Positions 1 to 6,516 of a stretch of 17,858 bases of DNA are shown here, piece after piece; the stretch's first letter is position 1; each line of letters begins with the position of its first letter. Source of the DNA: an uncultured Collinsella sp. (GTDB lineage Bacteria > Actinomycetota > Coriobacteriia > Coriobacteriales > Coriobacteriaceae). The stretch covers positions 1-17,858 of the forward strand of contig UQUG01000037.1 in the NCBI GenBank assembly GCA_900544205.1, read 5' to 3'. Position numbers and translations under genes: made by a program. Under the pieces are notes generated by a model. It did no database searches, was not told the origin of the DNA, and saw only the letters and a program-made list of their open reading frames with translations.

Positions 1-54
1 CTGGTGATCTCCGCCTTGAGAGGGCGGCGTCCTAAACCGCTAGACGAACGGGCC
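1..54 (-). tRNA. tRNA-Glu (anticodon CUC), 3' part outside the window
   Basis: Read on the minus strand, a 7-base acceptor strand starts at position 54, followed by T8, a D-stem GTCT/GGAC and an anticodon stem CCGCC/GGCGG. The 7-base loop CTCTCAA gives anticodon CTC (plus-strand gag at 18-20), which decodes the Glu codon GAG. The variable region begins next, and the T-arm and 3' acceptor strand lie beyond position 1. Whether CCA is encoded cannot be seen. A promoter lies just upstream. Confidence 0.93.
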
Positions 55-88
55 ACATGACATCTGCACTGCCGTGCTGCGAGGAAAT

Positions 89-117
89 ATATTACGGGAC
101 AAAAAACGTCAGCGCAA
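89..117 (-). promoter_or_regulatory. Promoter of the tRNA-Glu gene
   Basis: On the minus strand TTGCGC (112-117) and TAATAT (89-94) are separated by exactly 17 bases, which fits a housekeeping sigma promoter. The predicted start near 82 lies about 28 bases before the mature tRNA 5' end, leaving a short leader for RNase P to remove. Confidence 0.7.
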
Positions 118-181
118 GAAGAAATTCCAAATTGCCAAAAAATTGTCGGCAGGTTATGGAACACGCAGGTAAACTAGGTAG

Positions 182-1576
182 CTAATTCAAGTTAAGATGG
201 ACCAAAAGAGCTTCGCGCTCGTTGGGAATGTTGTCTTCGATCACGGCGTCGAGGGCGGAGTTGAGAAGCTGCCCCAGTTCCGGCCCGGGCTTGACTCCAG
301 CACGGATCAGGTCGCCGCCATTGATGGCGAGCATCTTGAGCGTATAGGGCTCCCCCGCCCTCAGCAGCTCGTGCGCCATCGCGCGCATCTCCTCAATCGT
401 CTCAACGTAATAGAAGCACGACGGGGCCTTGCCAAGTGTGTCGGCACGCTTAAGGTCCATGAGCTCGTCAATCAGGCGGGCCGTGTCGACGCCCTCACCC
501 GAAAGCGCGCGCATCATATTGAGCAGACAGGAGCGCTCGGGGCGCAGCGGCTTGTCATGGTATTTGATGAGCAGGCACACGTCGCGCACCAAGTCGTGCG
601 AGAGCGCCAGGCGATCCATAATGACGCGCGCTTTCTTGGCGCCGAGCTCGGGATGACCGTAGAAGTGTCCGCTGCCGGCGTGATCGACCGTAAAGCACTC
701 GGGCTTGGAGACATCGTGCAAAAACGCCGCCCACATAAGGCTCGACGATGGCGCGACGCCGTCGCACAGCGCCAGCTCCCCTGCCACCGTCAGCACACGG
801 GCGATATGCTCGTAGACGTTAAACGCATGATAGACACTGCGCTGATCAAACCCGCGACCCGCTGCCAACTCGGGCACAGCGGCACAGATGAGCTCGGGAT
901 AGCGAAGCATCGCGTCTCCCCCATGACCGGTCGAAAGAATGCCCTCGAACTCAATACCCACACGCTCGCGCGCCACGGCATCGAGCAGCGGCGCGCGCTC
1001 GGCAAGCGCACGCTTGGTCTCGGGCTCAATCATAAAGTCCAGACGGCAGGCAAAGCGCACAGCACGCAGCATGCGCAGGGCGTCCTCGTTAAAGCGACGC
1101 TTGGGATCGCCGACAGCGCGAATCAGCTTGCGCTCCAAGTCACCCTGGCCGTCGTAGCGGTCGACAAGCCCGCGCTCGGGATGCCAGGCCATAGCGTTGA
1201 CGGTAAAGTCGCGGCGCGCCAGATCGTCCTCGAGCGAGGCGGCACGCTCCACACTCTGGGGATGGCGACCATCGGTGTAAAAGCCATCCAGACGGTACGT
1301 GGTGACCTCGATACGCTCGCCATCGGAAATAGCCGTGATTCCGCCAAATTTAATGCCCGACTCCACGACCGCGATACCAGCGGCCTCGAGCGCCACTTTG
1401 GACTCCTGCCACAGGCCGCTGCAACACATGTCAACATCGTGGCTGGGGCATCCCATCAGGGCGTCGCGCACCCAACCGCCCACGTACCAGGCCTCAAGAC
1501 CGGCCGCCTCGAGCGCACGAAGGACGCGCAGGGAGGCATCGGTCGGGTGCGTACCGTTGAGCGAAACATTGCACAT
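182..1576 (-). CDS. cca: CCA-adding tRNA nucleotidyltransferase with HD domain
   Basis: The 464-residue protein belongs to the class II tRNA nucleotidyltransferase/poly(A) polymerase family, which adds or repairs the 3' CCA of tRNAs in the cytosol. The N-terminal catalytic domain shows GGWVRDALMG (residues 33-42), metal-binding Asp47 and Asp49 in DVD, and RRDFTVNAMA (121-130). RMLRAVRFA (168-176) belongs to the neck/nucleotide-recognition region. A C-terminal HD domain carries FLHDVSKP with His287-Asp288, as in the bacterial HD-type CCA enzymes. The start is supported by AGGAGG at 1585-1590, 8 bases before the ATG. The gene stands alone, just upstream of a tRNA-Glu on the same strand. No convincing promoter was found. 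Sequence alone cannot fully separate CCA-adding from A-adding or poly(A) polymerase activity. Confidence 0.9.
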   Translation of the reverse strand: MCNVSLNGTHPTDASLRVLRALEAAGLEAWYVGGWVRDALMGCPSHDVDMCCSGLWQESKVALEAAGIAVVESGIKFGGITAISDGERIEVTTYRLDGFYTDGRHPQSVERAASLEDDLARRDFTVNAMAWHPERGLVDRYDGQGDLERKLIRAVGDPKRRFNEDALRMLRAVRFACRLDFMIEPETKRALAERAPLLDAVARERVGIEFEGILSTGHGGDAMLRYPELICAAVPELAAGRGFDQRSVYHAFNVYEHIARVLTVAGELALCDGVAPSSSLMWAAFLHDVSKPECFTVDHAGSGHFYGHPELGAKKARVIMDRLALSHDLVRDVCLLIKYHDKPLRPERSCLLNMMRALSGEGVDTARLIDELMDLKRADTLGKAPSCFYYVETIEEMRAMAHELLRAGEPYTLKMLAINGGDLIRAGVKPGPELGQLLNSALDAVIEDNIPNEREALLVHLNLN

Positions 1577-1672
1577 ACCTGTGGCCTCCTGCGGCTATCA
1601 AATTGGTTGTCGATTGCATCTGCAAGAAGTCTAGCAAGAAACAGCCTCCCCTGCACACGCAAGTCCGATAAA

Positions 1673-1707
1673 CAAAAACGCATCCGTCCTAGTCTAAGAC
1701 GGATGCG
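1673..1707 (-). terminator. Rho-independent terminator after the distal fruK
   Basis: A perfect 10-bp stem (CGCATCCGTC at 1679-1688 with its complement at 1698-1707) and a 9-base loop are followed on the minus strand by TTTTTG (1673-1678). It lies 34 bases past the stop codon of the gene at 1741-2673 and should insulate cca from that gene. Confidence 0.85.
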
Positions 1708-1740
1708 AAATAATCAAACTATTCAGGCAAGGTGCCGGAA

Positions 1741-2673
1741 CTAGCAGACCTGGCGGACCTCGATATGCTTCTTGTATTCATCCACCTTGGCAAAATCGCC
1801 CAAGCCGGGGCACTCGACCACGTTGGCGCCGGTGGCCATCGAAAGGCGCAGGGCATCCTCGACTCGCTCGGGGGCGTCGTGCCACACGGACAGGAAGGCA
1901 GCGAGCGAGGAATCGCCGGCGCACACCGTCGACAGCAGCTTGACGTCGAAGGTGCGGTTGGCAAACCAGATGTGCTCGCCGTTAGAGAAGTACGCACCAG
2001 CGCCGCCAAGAGTCAGCAGCACATTCTTGGCGCCCTTGGCGTGCAGCTCGGCCATCGCGCCCTTGACGGACTCGTCGTCGCCACCGCTCACCTTAATGCC
2101 AAAGATATCGAGCAGCTCGTCGTCGTTGGGCTTAATCAGCAGCGGCTCCATGGCAATGAGGTCTGCCAGCTGATGGCTCGAGATATCGAGGACGAACTCG
2201 GCCCCCTTGGCCTTGACGCGGCGCAGGACCTCGGCCAAGAAGCCCTCGGAAGTGTTGGGAGGCAGCGAGCCGCTGATGACCAGGCAGGTCATGTCATCAA
2301 GCGAATCGATGAGCTCAAACATCTCCTGCTCGTTGGCCTCGTTGATGGCGGCACCGGCGTTGACCATGTTGTACTCGGTGTCGGGTCCGGCATTGAGGAA
2401 CACATTGACGCGCGTGATGCCGTCGGTCCAAACGGGCTTGACGGGCACGCCCAGGGCCTCGGCGCCCTTAACGATAAACTCGCCCGAGAAGCCGGCGAAA
2501 AAGCCCAGGATCGTGGTGTCGACACCGTAGTGATCGAGGGTGAACGAGACGTTGAGACCCTTGCCGTTGGGCGTGTAGACGGCGTTACGGGTACGCGTGA
2601 CGGTGTTGGCAGCAAGGCCGTCGCAGGAGATGTTGTAGTCAATGGCGGGATTTGCAGTGAGCGTGTAAATCAT
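1741..2673 (-). CDS. fruK: PfkB-family 1-phosphofructokinase-like kinase (distal copy)
   Basis: This 310-residue PfkB/ribokinase-family protein is closest in pattern to FruK (fructose-1-phosphate to fructose-1,6-bisphosphate) or LacC (tagatose-6-phosphate kinase). Visible motifs are the N-terminal TANPAIDY, the substrate-binding NGKGLNVS (36-43), GFFAGFSG near 58-65, KPN (181-183) and CAGDSSLAAF with catalytic Asp254. The usual motif is GAGD, so the first Gly is Cys here. The start at 2673 is preferred over an in-frame ATG at 2688. AAAGGA sits just before the chosen ATG, inside the longer reading, and the neighbouring paralog begins at the same residue and is also 310 residues long. The gene has its own candidate promoter/operator and terminator, so it is probably a separate transcript from the ptsH-ptsI-fruK group. 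Substrate is inferred from the PTS fructose context. Confidence 0.85.
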   Translation of the reverse strand: MIYTLTANPAIDYNISCDGLAANTVTRTRNAVYTPNGKGLNVSFTLDHYGVDTTILGFFAGFSGEFIVKGAEALGVPVKPVWTDGITRVNVFLNAGPDTEYNMVNAGAAINEANEQEMFELIDSLDDMTCLVISGSLPPNTSEGFLAEVLRRVKAKGAEFVLDISSHQLADLIAMEPLLIKPNDDELLDIFGIKVSGGDDESVKGAMAELHAKGAKNVLLTLGGAGAYFSNGEHIWFANRTFDVKLLSTVCAGDSSLAAFLSVWHDAPERVEDALRLSMATGANVVECPGLGDFAKVDEYKKHIEVRQVC

Positions 2674-2681
2674 GAATGTTC

Positions 2682-2713
2682 CTTTCACGAAGTAACGTGT
2701 TGGTGAAAGTATA
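2682..2713 (-). promoter_or_regulatory. Candidate promoter -10 and overlapping operator of the distal fruK
   Basis: The minus strand has a -10-like TATACT (2708-2713) without a clear -35. A 7-bp inverted repeat, CTTTCAC (2682-2688) and GTGAAAG (2703-2709), separated by 14 bases, spans from the -10 across the expected transcription start. That is a typical repressor position. The same half-site recurs beside fruA/rpiR (8648-8690), so the RpiR-type regulator is a candidate binder. Confidence 0.5.
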
Positions 2714-2802
2714 TTCCACCCATCGGTAAAAGGCTAGGACAACTCGGTGAACGGTGTGGAAGCGATGAAGTACGGCAGGACACCTCTCCCCCATGACGGA
2801 AC

Positions 2803-2834
2803 AAAAAAGGCGCCCCAGCCGAAACCGGGGCGCC
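2803..2834 (-). terminator. Rho-independent terminator after the proximal fruK
   Basis: An 8-bp GC stem (GGCGCCCC at 2809-2816 with GGGGCGCC at 2827-2834) and 10-base loop are followed on the minus strand by six Ts (2803-2808). It ends the ptsH-ptsI-fruK transcript and separates the two fruK copies. Confidence 0.88.
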
Positions 2835-2862
2835 GCATGCGCACGAATATGTCGCGTTTCGA

Positions 2863-3795
2863 TTACTGACGATCGAGCTTGCGGACAGCAACGCGCTTGC
2901 TGTACTCGTCGACGTGACCGAAGTCGCCGATGCCGACGGACTCGGCAACGTTGGCGCCGGTGGCCATAGCGAGCTTCATGGCCTCCTCGACGTTGTCGCG
3001 ATCCCTGTACCACTTGTGCAGGAACGCAGCGAGGGTGCAGTCGCCGGCGCAGACGGAAGAAACCAGCTTGATGTTGAACTCACGCTTGGCGTACCAGATG
3101 TCCTCGCCGTTGGAGAAGTAAGCGTCGCCGCGGCTACCACGGGTGAGCAGCACGTTCTGAACGCCAGCGTCGTGAGCCATCTTCATAGCAACGCGAACCT
3201 CGTCGTCGGTGTCGACCGGCACGCCGAAGATGGCCTTCATCTCGTGATGGTTCGGCTTGATGAGCAGCGGCTTCTTGTGAGCGAGCTCCTTGAGCTTGTC
3301 GGAGGACAGGTCCAGGACGACGTCGGCGCCACGAGCCTGAGCGTGCTCCATGACCTGAGCCAGGAAGTCGGGCGTAGCTTTGGGAGGCACGGAGCCGGAA
3401 ACGATCAGGCACTCGAGATCGCCCGCGGTGTCCAGGATGTTATAGAGCTCCTCCTGGTGCTGCGGCGTGATCGGAGCACCAGGGTTCAGGATGCCGTACT
3501 CGTGCTGGCCATCGTTGACGTAGGTGTTAATGCGCGTGATACCGTCGGTCCAGACCGGGCGGCAGAGGCAACCCAGGTTCATGACCTCCTCGACGATGAA
3601 CTTGCCCGTGAAGCCGGCGAAGAAGCCGAGCGCGACGGTGTCGACGCCCATCTTCTTAAAGGCGAAGGACACGTCGAGGCCCTTGCCGTTAGCCGTGTAG
3701 CTGGCCGAACCGGTGCGGACGTTCTCGTCGGGCTCGAGCGGAGAGCTCGAAACCGTCATGTCGACAGCCGGGTTAGCGGTTAGCGTGTAGAACAT
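2863..3795 (-). CDS. fruK: PfkB-family 1-phosphofructokinase-like kinase (proximal copy)
   Basis: This 310-residue paralog of the gene at 1741-2673 has the same start (MFYTLTANPAVDM), NGKGLDVS (36-43), GFFAGFTG (58-65), KPN (180-182) and CAGDCTLAAF with catalytic Asp252. It also has Cys in place of the first Gly of the family GAGD motif. The likely reaction is ATP-dependent phosphorylation of fructose-1-phosphate to fructose-1,6-bisphosphate in the cytosol; tagatose-6-phosphate kinase is the main alternative. The ribosome site AGGGGG lies 8 bases before the ATG. It follows ptsI on the same strand by 74 bases and ends at a strong terminator. This placement directly ties it to PTS function. The two copies differ at many residues, so they are an old duplication rather than an assembly artefact. 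Confidence 0.87.
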   Translation of the reverse strand: MFYTLTANPAVDMTVSSSPLEPDENVRTGSASYTANGKGLDVSFAFKKMGVDTVALGFFAGFTGKFIVEEVMNLGCLCRPVWTDGITRINTYVNDGQHEYGILNPGAPITPQHQEELYNILDTAGDLECLIVSGSVPPKATPDFLAQVMEHAQARGADVVLDLSSDKLKELAHKKPLLIKPNHHEMKAIFGVPVDTDDEVRVAMKMAHDAGVQNVLLTRGSRGDAYFSNGEDIWYAKREFNIKLVSSVCAGDCTLAAFLHKWYRDRDNVEEAMKLAMATGANVAESVGIGDFGHVDEYSKRVAVRKLDRQ

Positions 3796-3822
3796 TTACA
3801 GTACCCCCTGTATATGTGAGGG

Positions 3823-3852
3823 CCGCGTGGCCGGCCCATTCCAACCACGCGG
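3823..3852 (-). other. Intercistronic hairpin between ptsI and fruK
   Basis: CCGCGTGG (3823-3830) and CCACGCGG (3845-3852) form a perfect 8-bp stem with a 14-base loop in the minus-strand mRNA. No T-tract follows, so it is not a standard terminator. It lies just upstream of the fruK ribosome site and could act as an RNA processing or stability element. Confidence 0.5.
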
Positions 3853-3869
3853 TTACCTCTGATACCAAA

Positions 3870-5573
3870 TTAGCGAGCTGCGGACTCGAGCAGTGCCTTG
3901 ACCTCGGCGGCGGTGTTGCAGGCGAGCGCCTTCTCGGCGAGCTCGTCGCACTCGGCCTTGGTCCACTGGCTGATGGTCTTACGGGCGCGCAGGATCGACG
4001 GAGCACTCATCGAGAACTCCTCCAGGCCCCAGCTGATCAGCAGCGGCTCGAGCAGCGGATCGGCAGCGGCCTCGCCGCACATACCGACCATGATGCCGGC
4101 CTTCACGCCGCTCTCGATGATGTTCTTGAGCGAGCGGAGCACGGCGGGATAGTAAACCTGGTACAGGTTGGAGATGGTGTCGTTGCCACGGTCGGCGCAC
4201 ATGGTGTAGCCGATCAGGTCGTTGGTGCCGATGGAGAAGAAGTCGGCGACCTCGGCAAGACGGTCTGCGAGCAGCGAAGCGGCAGGCGTCTCAACCATGA
4301 TGCCGACCTCGATGTTCTCGTTGAACTTGCGACCCTCTTCAGTCAGCTCGGCCTTGCACTGCTCGACAAGCTCCTTGACAGCCAAGACCTCCTCGACGCA
4401 AGTGACGAGCGGGATCATGATCTTTACGTCACCAAAGGCGCTAGCGCGCAGCAGAGCGCGGAGCTGGACCTTGTACTGGTCGGGATTGGCCAGGCAGTAA
4501 CGCACGGCGCGGAAGCCCATGAAGGGGTTATCTTCCTTGACCATGTGCAGATACGGAATCTCCTTGTCGCCACCCACATCGAGCGTGCGGATGATGACCG
4601 GAGCGCCCTTGAGCGCGCTGGCGACCTTACGGTAGGCGTTGAACTGCTCCTCCTCGGAAGGAAGCTCGGCAGAGTCCATGAACAGGAACTCGGAGCGGAA
4701 CAGACCGATGGCCTCGGCATCGTGATCGAGCGCGTTGGGCACGTCATCAGGGTTACCGATGTTGCAGGCGATGATCTTCTTGATGCCATCGGCAGTCACG
4801 GACGGCTTGCCACGGAAGGCCTCGAGGGCTGCCTTCTCGGCAGCGAAGGCCTCGGCCTTGGCGGTGTAGGCGGCGAGCGTCTCCTCGTCGGGATCGGCCT
4901 CGACGATACCCTTGCCACCGTCGACGACAACGGTCATACCGTTGCGCAGCGCGGTGCAGCTATTGGAAACCGAAAGGACAGCCGGGATCTCAAGGGCGCG
5001 CGCAATAATCGCGGAGTGCGACGTGCGGCCACCGGTCTCGGTGACGATACCGGCAACGTGGGCCTTATCGATCGTGGCGGTCATGGACGGCGTAAGGTCG
5101 TGCACGACAACGACGGTGTTCTCGGGCAGGACGGAGAGGTCGACGACCTCCTTGCCCAGCAGCTCGGCCAGAATACCGGTGCGGATGTCGGCGATGTCGG
5201 CCGCGCGCAGACGGAACATCTCGTCGTCCATGGACAGGAACATGTTCTCGAACATGGTCGAGGTGTCCATGAGCGCCTGCTCGGCGCAGGTGCCGCCGTC
5301 AATGGCGGCGTTGATGGCGTCAGTCATGCCCGGGTCCTGAGCCAGGACGATGTGTCCGCTCATGATCTCGGCCTCGGCCTCGCCCACCGTCTCCTTCATG
5401 TGGTCGGCCTGAGCCTGGGTCTTCTCGCAGAAGACCGAAAGAGCCGTCTGATAACGCTCCTTCTCTGCGGCCGAATCAGCAACCGCGTGCGGCTCAAACG
5501 TCAAGTCGGGATCGACGGCGACCATGACGGTGCCGATACCGATGCCCTCGGATGCGTTGACTCCCTGATACAT
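3870..5573 (-). CDS. ptsI: PTS enzyme I (phosphoenolpyruvate-protein phosphotransferase)
   Basis: The 567-residue protein has the normal length of enzyme I (about 570). It takes phosphate from PEP and passes it to HPr in the cytosol. The phosphohistidine domain carries GGRTSHSAIIAR with active His186. The C-terminal PEP-binding barrel shows GLFRSEFLFM, RTLDVGGDK, PFMGFRAVRYCL, FFSIGTNDLIGY and GMCGEAAADP with the catalytic Cys499. The start at 5573 is chosen because AGAGAGGA (5580-5587) then lies 6 bases before the ATG and the product begins MYQGVNASEGIGIG, as in the family. Two upstream ATG readings have no usable ribosome site. The gene follows ptsH across a 133-base gap with a hairpin terminator and precedes fruK by 74 bases. 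Confidence 0.96.
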   Translation of the reverse strand: MYQGVNASEGIGIGTVMVAVDPDLTFEPHAVADSAAEKERYQTALSVFCEKTQAQADHMKETVGEAEAEIMSGHIVLAQDPGMTDAINAAIDGGTCAEQALMDTSTMFENMFLSMDDEMFRLRAADIADIRTGILAELLGKEVVDLSVLPENTVVVVHDLTPSMTATIDKAHVAGIVTETGGRTSHSAIIARALEIPAVLSVSNSCTALRNGMTVVVDGGKGIVEADPDEETLAAYTAKAEAFAAEKAALEAFRGKPSVTADGIKKIIACNIGNPDDVPNALDHDAEAIGLFRSEFLFMDSAELPSEEEQFNAYRKVASALKGAPVIIRTLDVGGDKEIPYLHMVKEDNPFMGFRAVRYCLANPDQYKVQLRALLRASAFGDVKIMIPLVTCVEEVLAVKELVEQCKAELTEEGRKFNENIEVGIMVETPAASLLADRLAEVADFFSIGTNDLIGYTMCADRGNDTISNLYQVYYPAVLRSLKNIIESGVKAGIMVGMCGEAAADPLLEPLLISWGLEEFSMSAPSILRARKTISQWTKAECDELAEKALACNTAAEVKALLESAAR

Positions 5574-5625
5574 TCCCATTCCTCTCTCCGTGTCATGTGA
5601 TAAAGCGTTTTGCCATATCCATGAC

Positions 5626-5661
5626 AAAAGAGCGCAGCTACCTTGATACAGGTCACTGCGC
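5626..5661 (-). terminator. Terminator-like hairpin between ptsH and ptsI
   Basis: GCGCAG (5632-5637) pairs with CTGCGC (5656-5661). An inner ACCT/AGGT stem is separated from it by a two-base internal loop, and the minus strand continues with TCTTTTG. It lies 46 bases past the ptsH stop and could let a fraction of transcripts end after ptsH, giving more HPr than enzyme I. Confidence 0.65.
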
Positions 5662-5706
5662 CCCCAAGTATGAACTTAATTGTTCAACATGCGACCCGTT
5701 TGAGTT

Positions 5707-5970
5707 CTACTCGCCAAGACCGCTCTTGATGAGCTCGATGGCAGCAGCCAGAGCCTCGGCCTCGTCAGCGCCGTCGCACTTAACCTCAACCTCGGTGCCA
5801 CAGGGGATACCAGCAGCCATGAGGGCCATCGGGGACTTGCCGTTGACCTCCTTCTCGGGGGTGACGACAGTCACGTCGCAGGCGTACTTGCCCATGGTGG
5901 AGGCGAAGAGGCCGGCCGGACGCATGTGAAGACCCTGCGGATTGACGAGAGTAGCCTTCTCAGAAACCAT
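5707..5970 (-). CDS. ptsH: PTS phosphocarrier protein HPr
   Basis: This 87-residue protein matches HPr in length and layout. It carries phosphate from enzyme I to sugar-specific EIIA domains. GLHMRPAGLFA places active His15 at the family position. NGKSPMALMAAG puts Ser46 at the site phosphorylated by HPr kinase in Firmicutes; whether this organism has that kinase is not visible here. A strong ribosome site AAGGAG lies about 6 bases before the ATG. That site can pair with an upstream leader segment, which may control translation. The gene stands first in the ptsH-ptsI-fruK group. Confidence 0.96.
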   Translation of the reverse strand: MVSEKATLVNPQGLHMRPAGLFASTMGKYACDVTVVTPEKEVNGKSPMALMAAGIPCGTEVEVKCDGADEAEALAAAIELIKSGLGE

Positions 5971-5973
5971 AAT

Positions 5974-6031
5974 TGACTCCTTTTTTGTGTTTAACCCCTG
6001 TCGTGCATGCGGCAGGAGTCAGATTCACGAC
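5974..6031 (-). promoter_or_regulatory. Structured ptsH leader with possible ribosome-site sequestration
   Basis: In the minus-strand RNA, UGACUCCU (6021-6014) is a perfect 8-base complement of AGGAGUCA (5981-5974), which contains the ptsH ribosome site. A second 6-bp pairing, GUCGUG (6031-6026) with CACGAC (6005-6000), encloses the anti-ribosome-site segment in its loop. The two pairings cross, so they must be either mutually exclusive or form a pseudoknot. This could be a translational switch. It is seen in sequence only; no known riboswitch class was recognised. Confidence 0.45.
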
Positions 6032-6035
6032 GTTG

Positions 6036-6044
6036 TTTATATTA
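6036..6044 (-). promoter_or_regulatory. ptsH: Candidate -10 region of ptsH
   Basis: The AT-rich minus-strand stretch TAATATAAA offers TAATAT (6039-6044) or TATAAA (6036-6041). No good -35 was found at the right distance; TTGATG at 6050-6055 is too close. Initiation near 6030 would start the transcript at the structured leader. Confidence 0.4.
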
Positions 6045-6072
6045 ACTCACATCAAACGGTTTTTCATTATGT

Positions 6073-6298
6073 TTCGCACGAATTGTTGGACAGATGTGTT
6101 TGTCGTCCGCTTGCTCGCCCACAGGGGGCCGGGCGCGGCCTGCGAGATTTCCTGCTCTACAGTCCTGCTCGCACGAAGAGCACATTAAGTGCTCTTCGGC
6201 TCGTGCGGAACTCGCGATAAATATCACAGCCCGCGCCCGGCCCCCTGTGGGCGAGCAAGCTGCGGAAACACAGTCGGTCCAGAGCAATATCGTGCGAA
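6073..6298. repeat. Large nested palindrome, MITE-like or structured RNA element
   Basis: About 226 bases form a near-complete inverted repeat. The outer arms are TTCGCACGA (6073-6081) and TCGTGCGAA (6290-6298), followed inward by matching TGGAC/GTCCA and TGTGTTT/AAACACA. A perfect 30-bp GC-rich arm pair then lies at 6109-6138 and 6231-6260. The centre holds a 10-bp hairpin, CGAAGAGCAC (6174-6183) with its complement (6189-6198). The CGCACGA motif of the outer arms recurs near the centre. No open reading frame here looks like a protein and no clear target-site duplication was found. It could be a non-autonomous transposable repeat or a conserved RNA. Confidence 0.7.
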
Positions 6299-6364
6299 CG
6301 GAATTCTGGCTGATTTTTTGTTCGCCTGGTTGATCTGTTGATGGGGTCTATCTATACCCTTCTG

Positions 6365-6435
6365 TAAGTTGCGGTGAAATAGGGACTGGATTTGGGGTTG
6401 AATCGTTTAAACAGTCCCTATTTCACCGCAACTTA
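6365..6435. repeat. Perfect 24-bp inverted repeat
   Basis: The arms at 6365-6388 and 6412-6435 are perfect complements over 24 bases and are separated by 23 bases. The arms contain GCGGTGAAAT and AGGGACTG. The element sits past the fruA terminator and before the larger palindrome. No T-tract follows either side, so it is not a normal terminator. The perfection suggests recent origin or selection for pairing. Confidence 0.85.
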
Positions 6436-6445
6436 TTTGGAGATG

Positions 6446-6478
6446 AAAAAGGCGGAGGCCCTGGTGAGGGTCTCCGCC
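6446..6478 (-). terminator. Rho-independent terminator of fruA
   Basis: The arms at 6451-6462 and 6467-6478 form a 12-bp stem (one G-T pair on one strand) with a 4-base loop. The minus strand continues with five Ts (6446-6450). It begins 38 bases past the fruA stop codon. The stem would also form on the plus strand. Confidence 0.9.
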
Positions 6479-6516
6479 TTTGTTGCAGGGGGCGATATTA
6501 TTCGCTAACTGCTGGT

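Noticed and set aside
197..1744. Plus-strand open frame of 515 codons opposite cca
   Set aside because: It covers cca and the fruK terminator and has no domain pattern; shadow frame.
2671..2688. Start of the distal fruK at the first ATG (2688)
   Set aside because: The ribosome site AAAGGA lies after that ATG, and the paralog begins at the second position.
3816..5600. Plus-strand open frame of 594 codons opposite ptsI
   Set aside because: It is a shadow of ptsI caused by codon bias; no recognisable domain or start signal.
5597..5627. Promoter for ptsI (TTGTCA with a -10-like TATCAC)
   Set aside because: The spacer is 19 bases and the -10 match is poor, and the -35 overlaps the T-tract of the ptsH terminator.
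6073..6298. Calling the palindrome a definite transposable element
   Set aside because: No target-site duplication and no second copy are visible in this window, so it is listed only as a repeat.
6042..6333. Short open frames inside the large palindrome
   Set aside because: They arise from the GC-rich inverted arms, appear similar on both strands because of the symmetry, and have no ribosome site.
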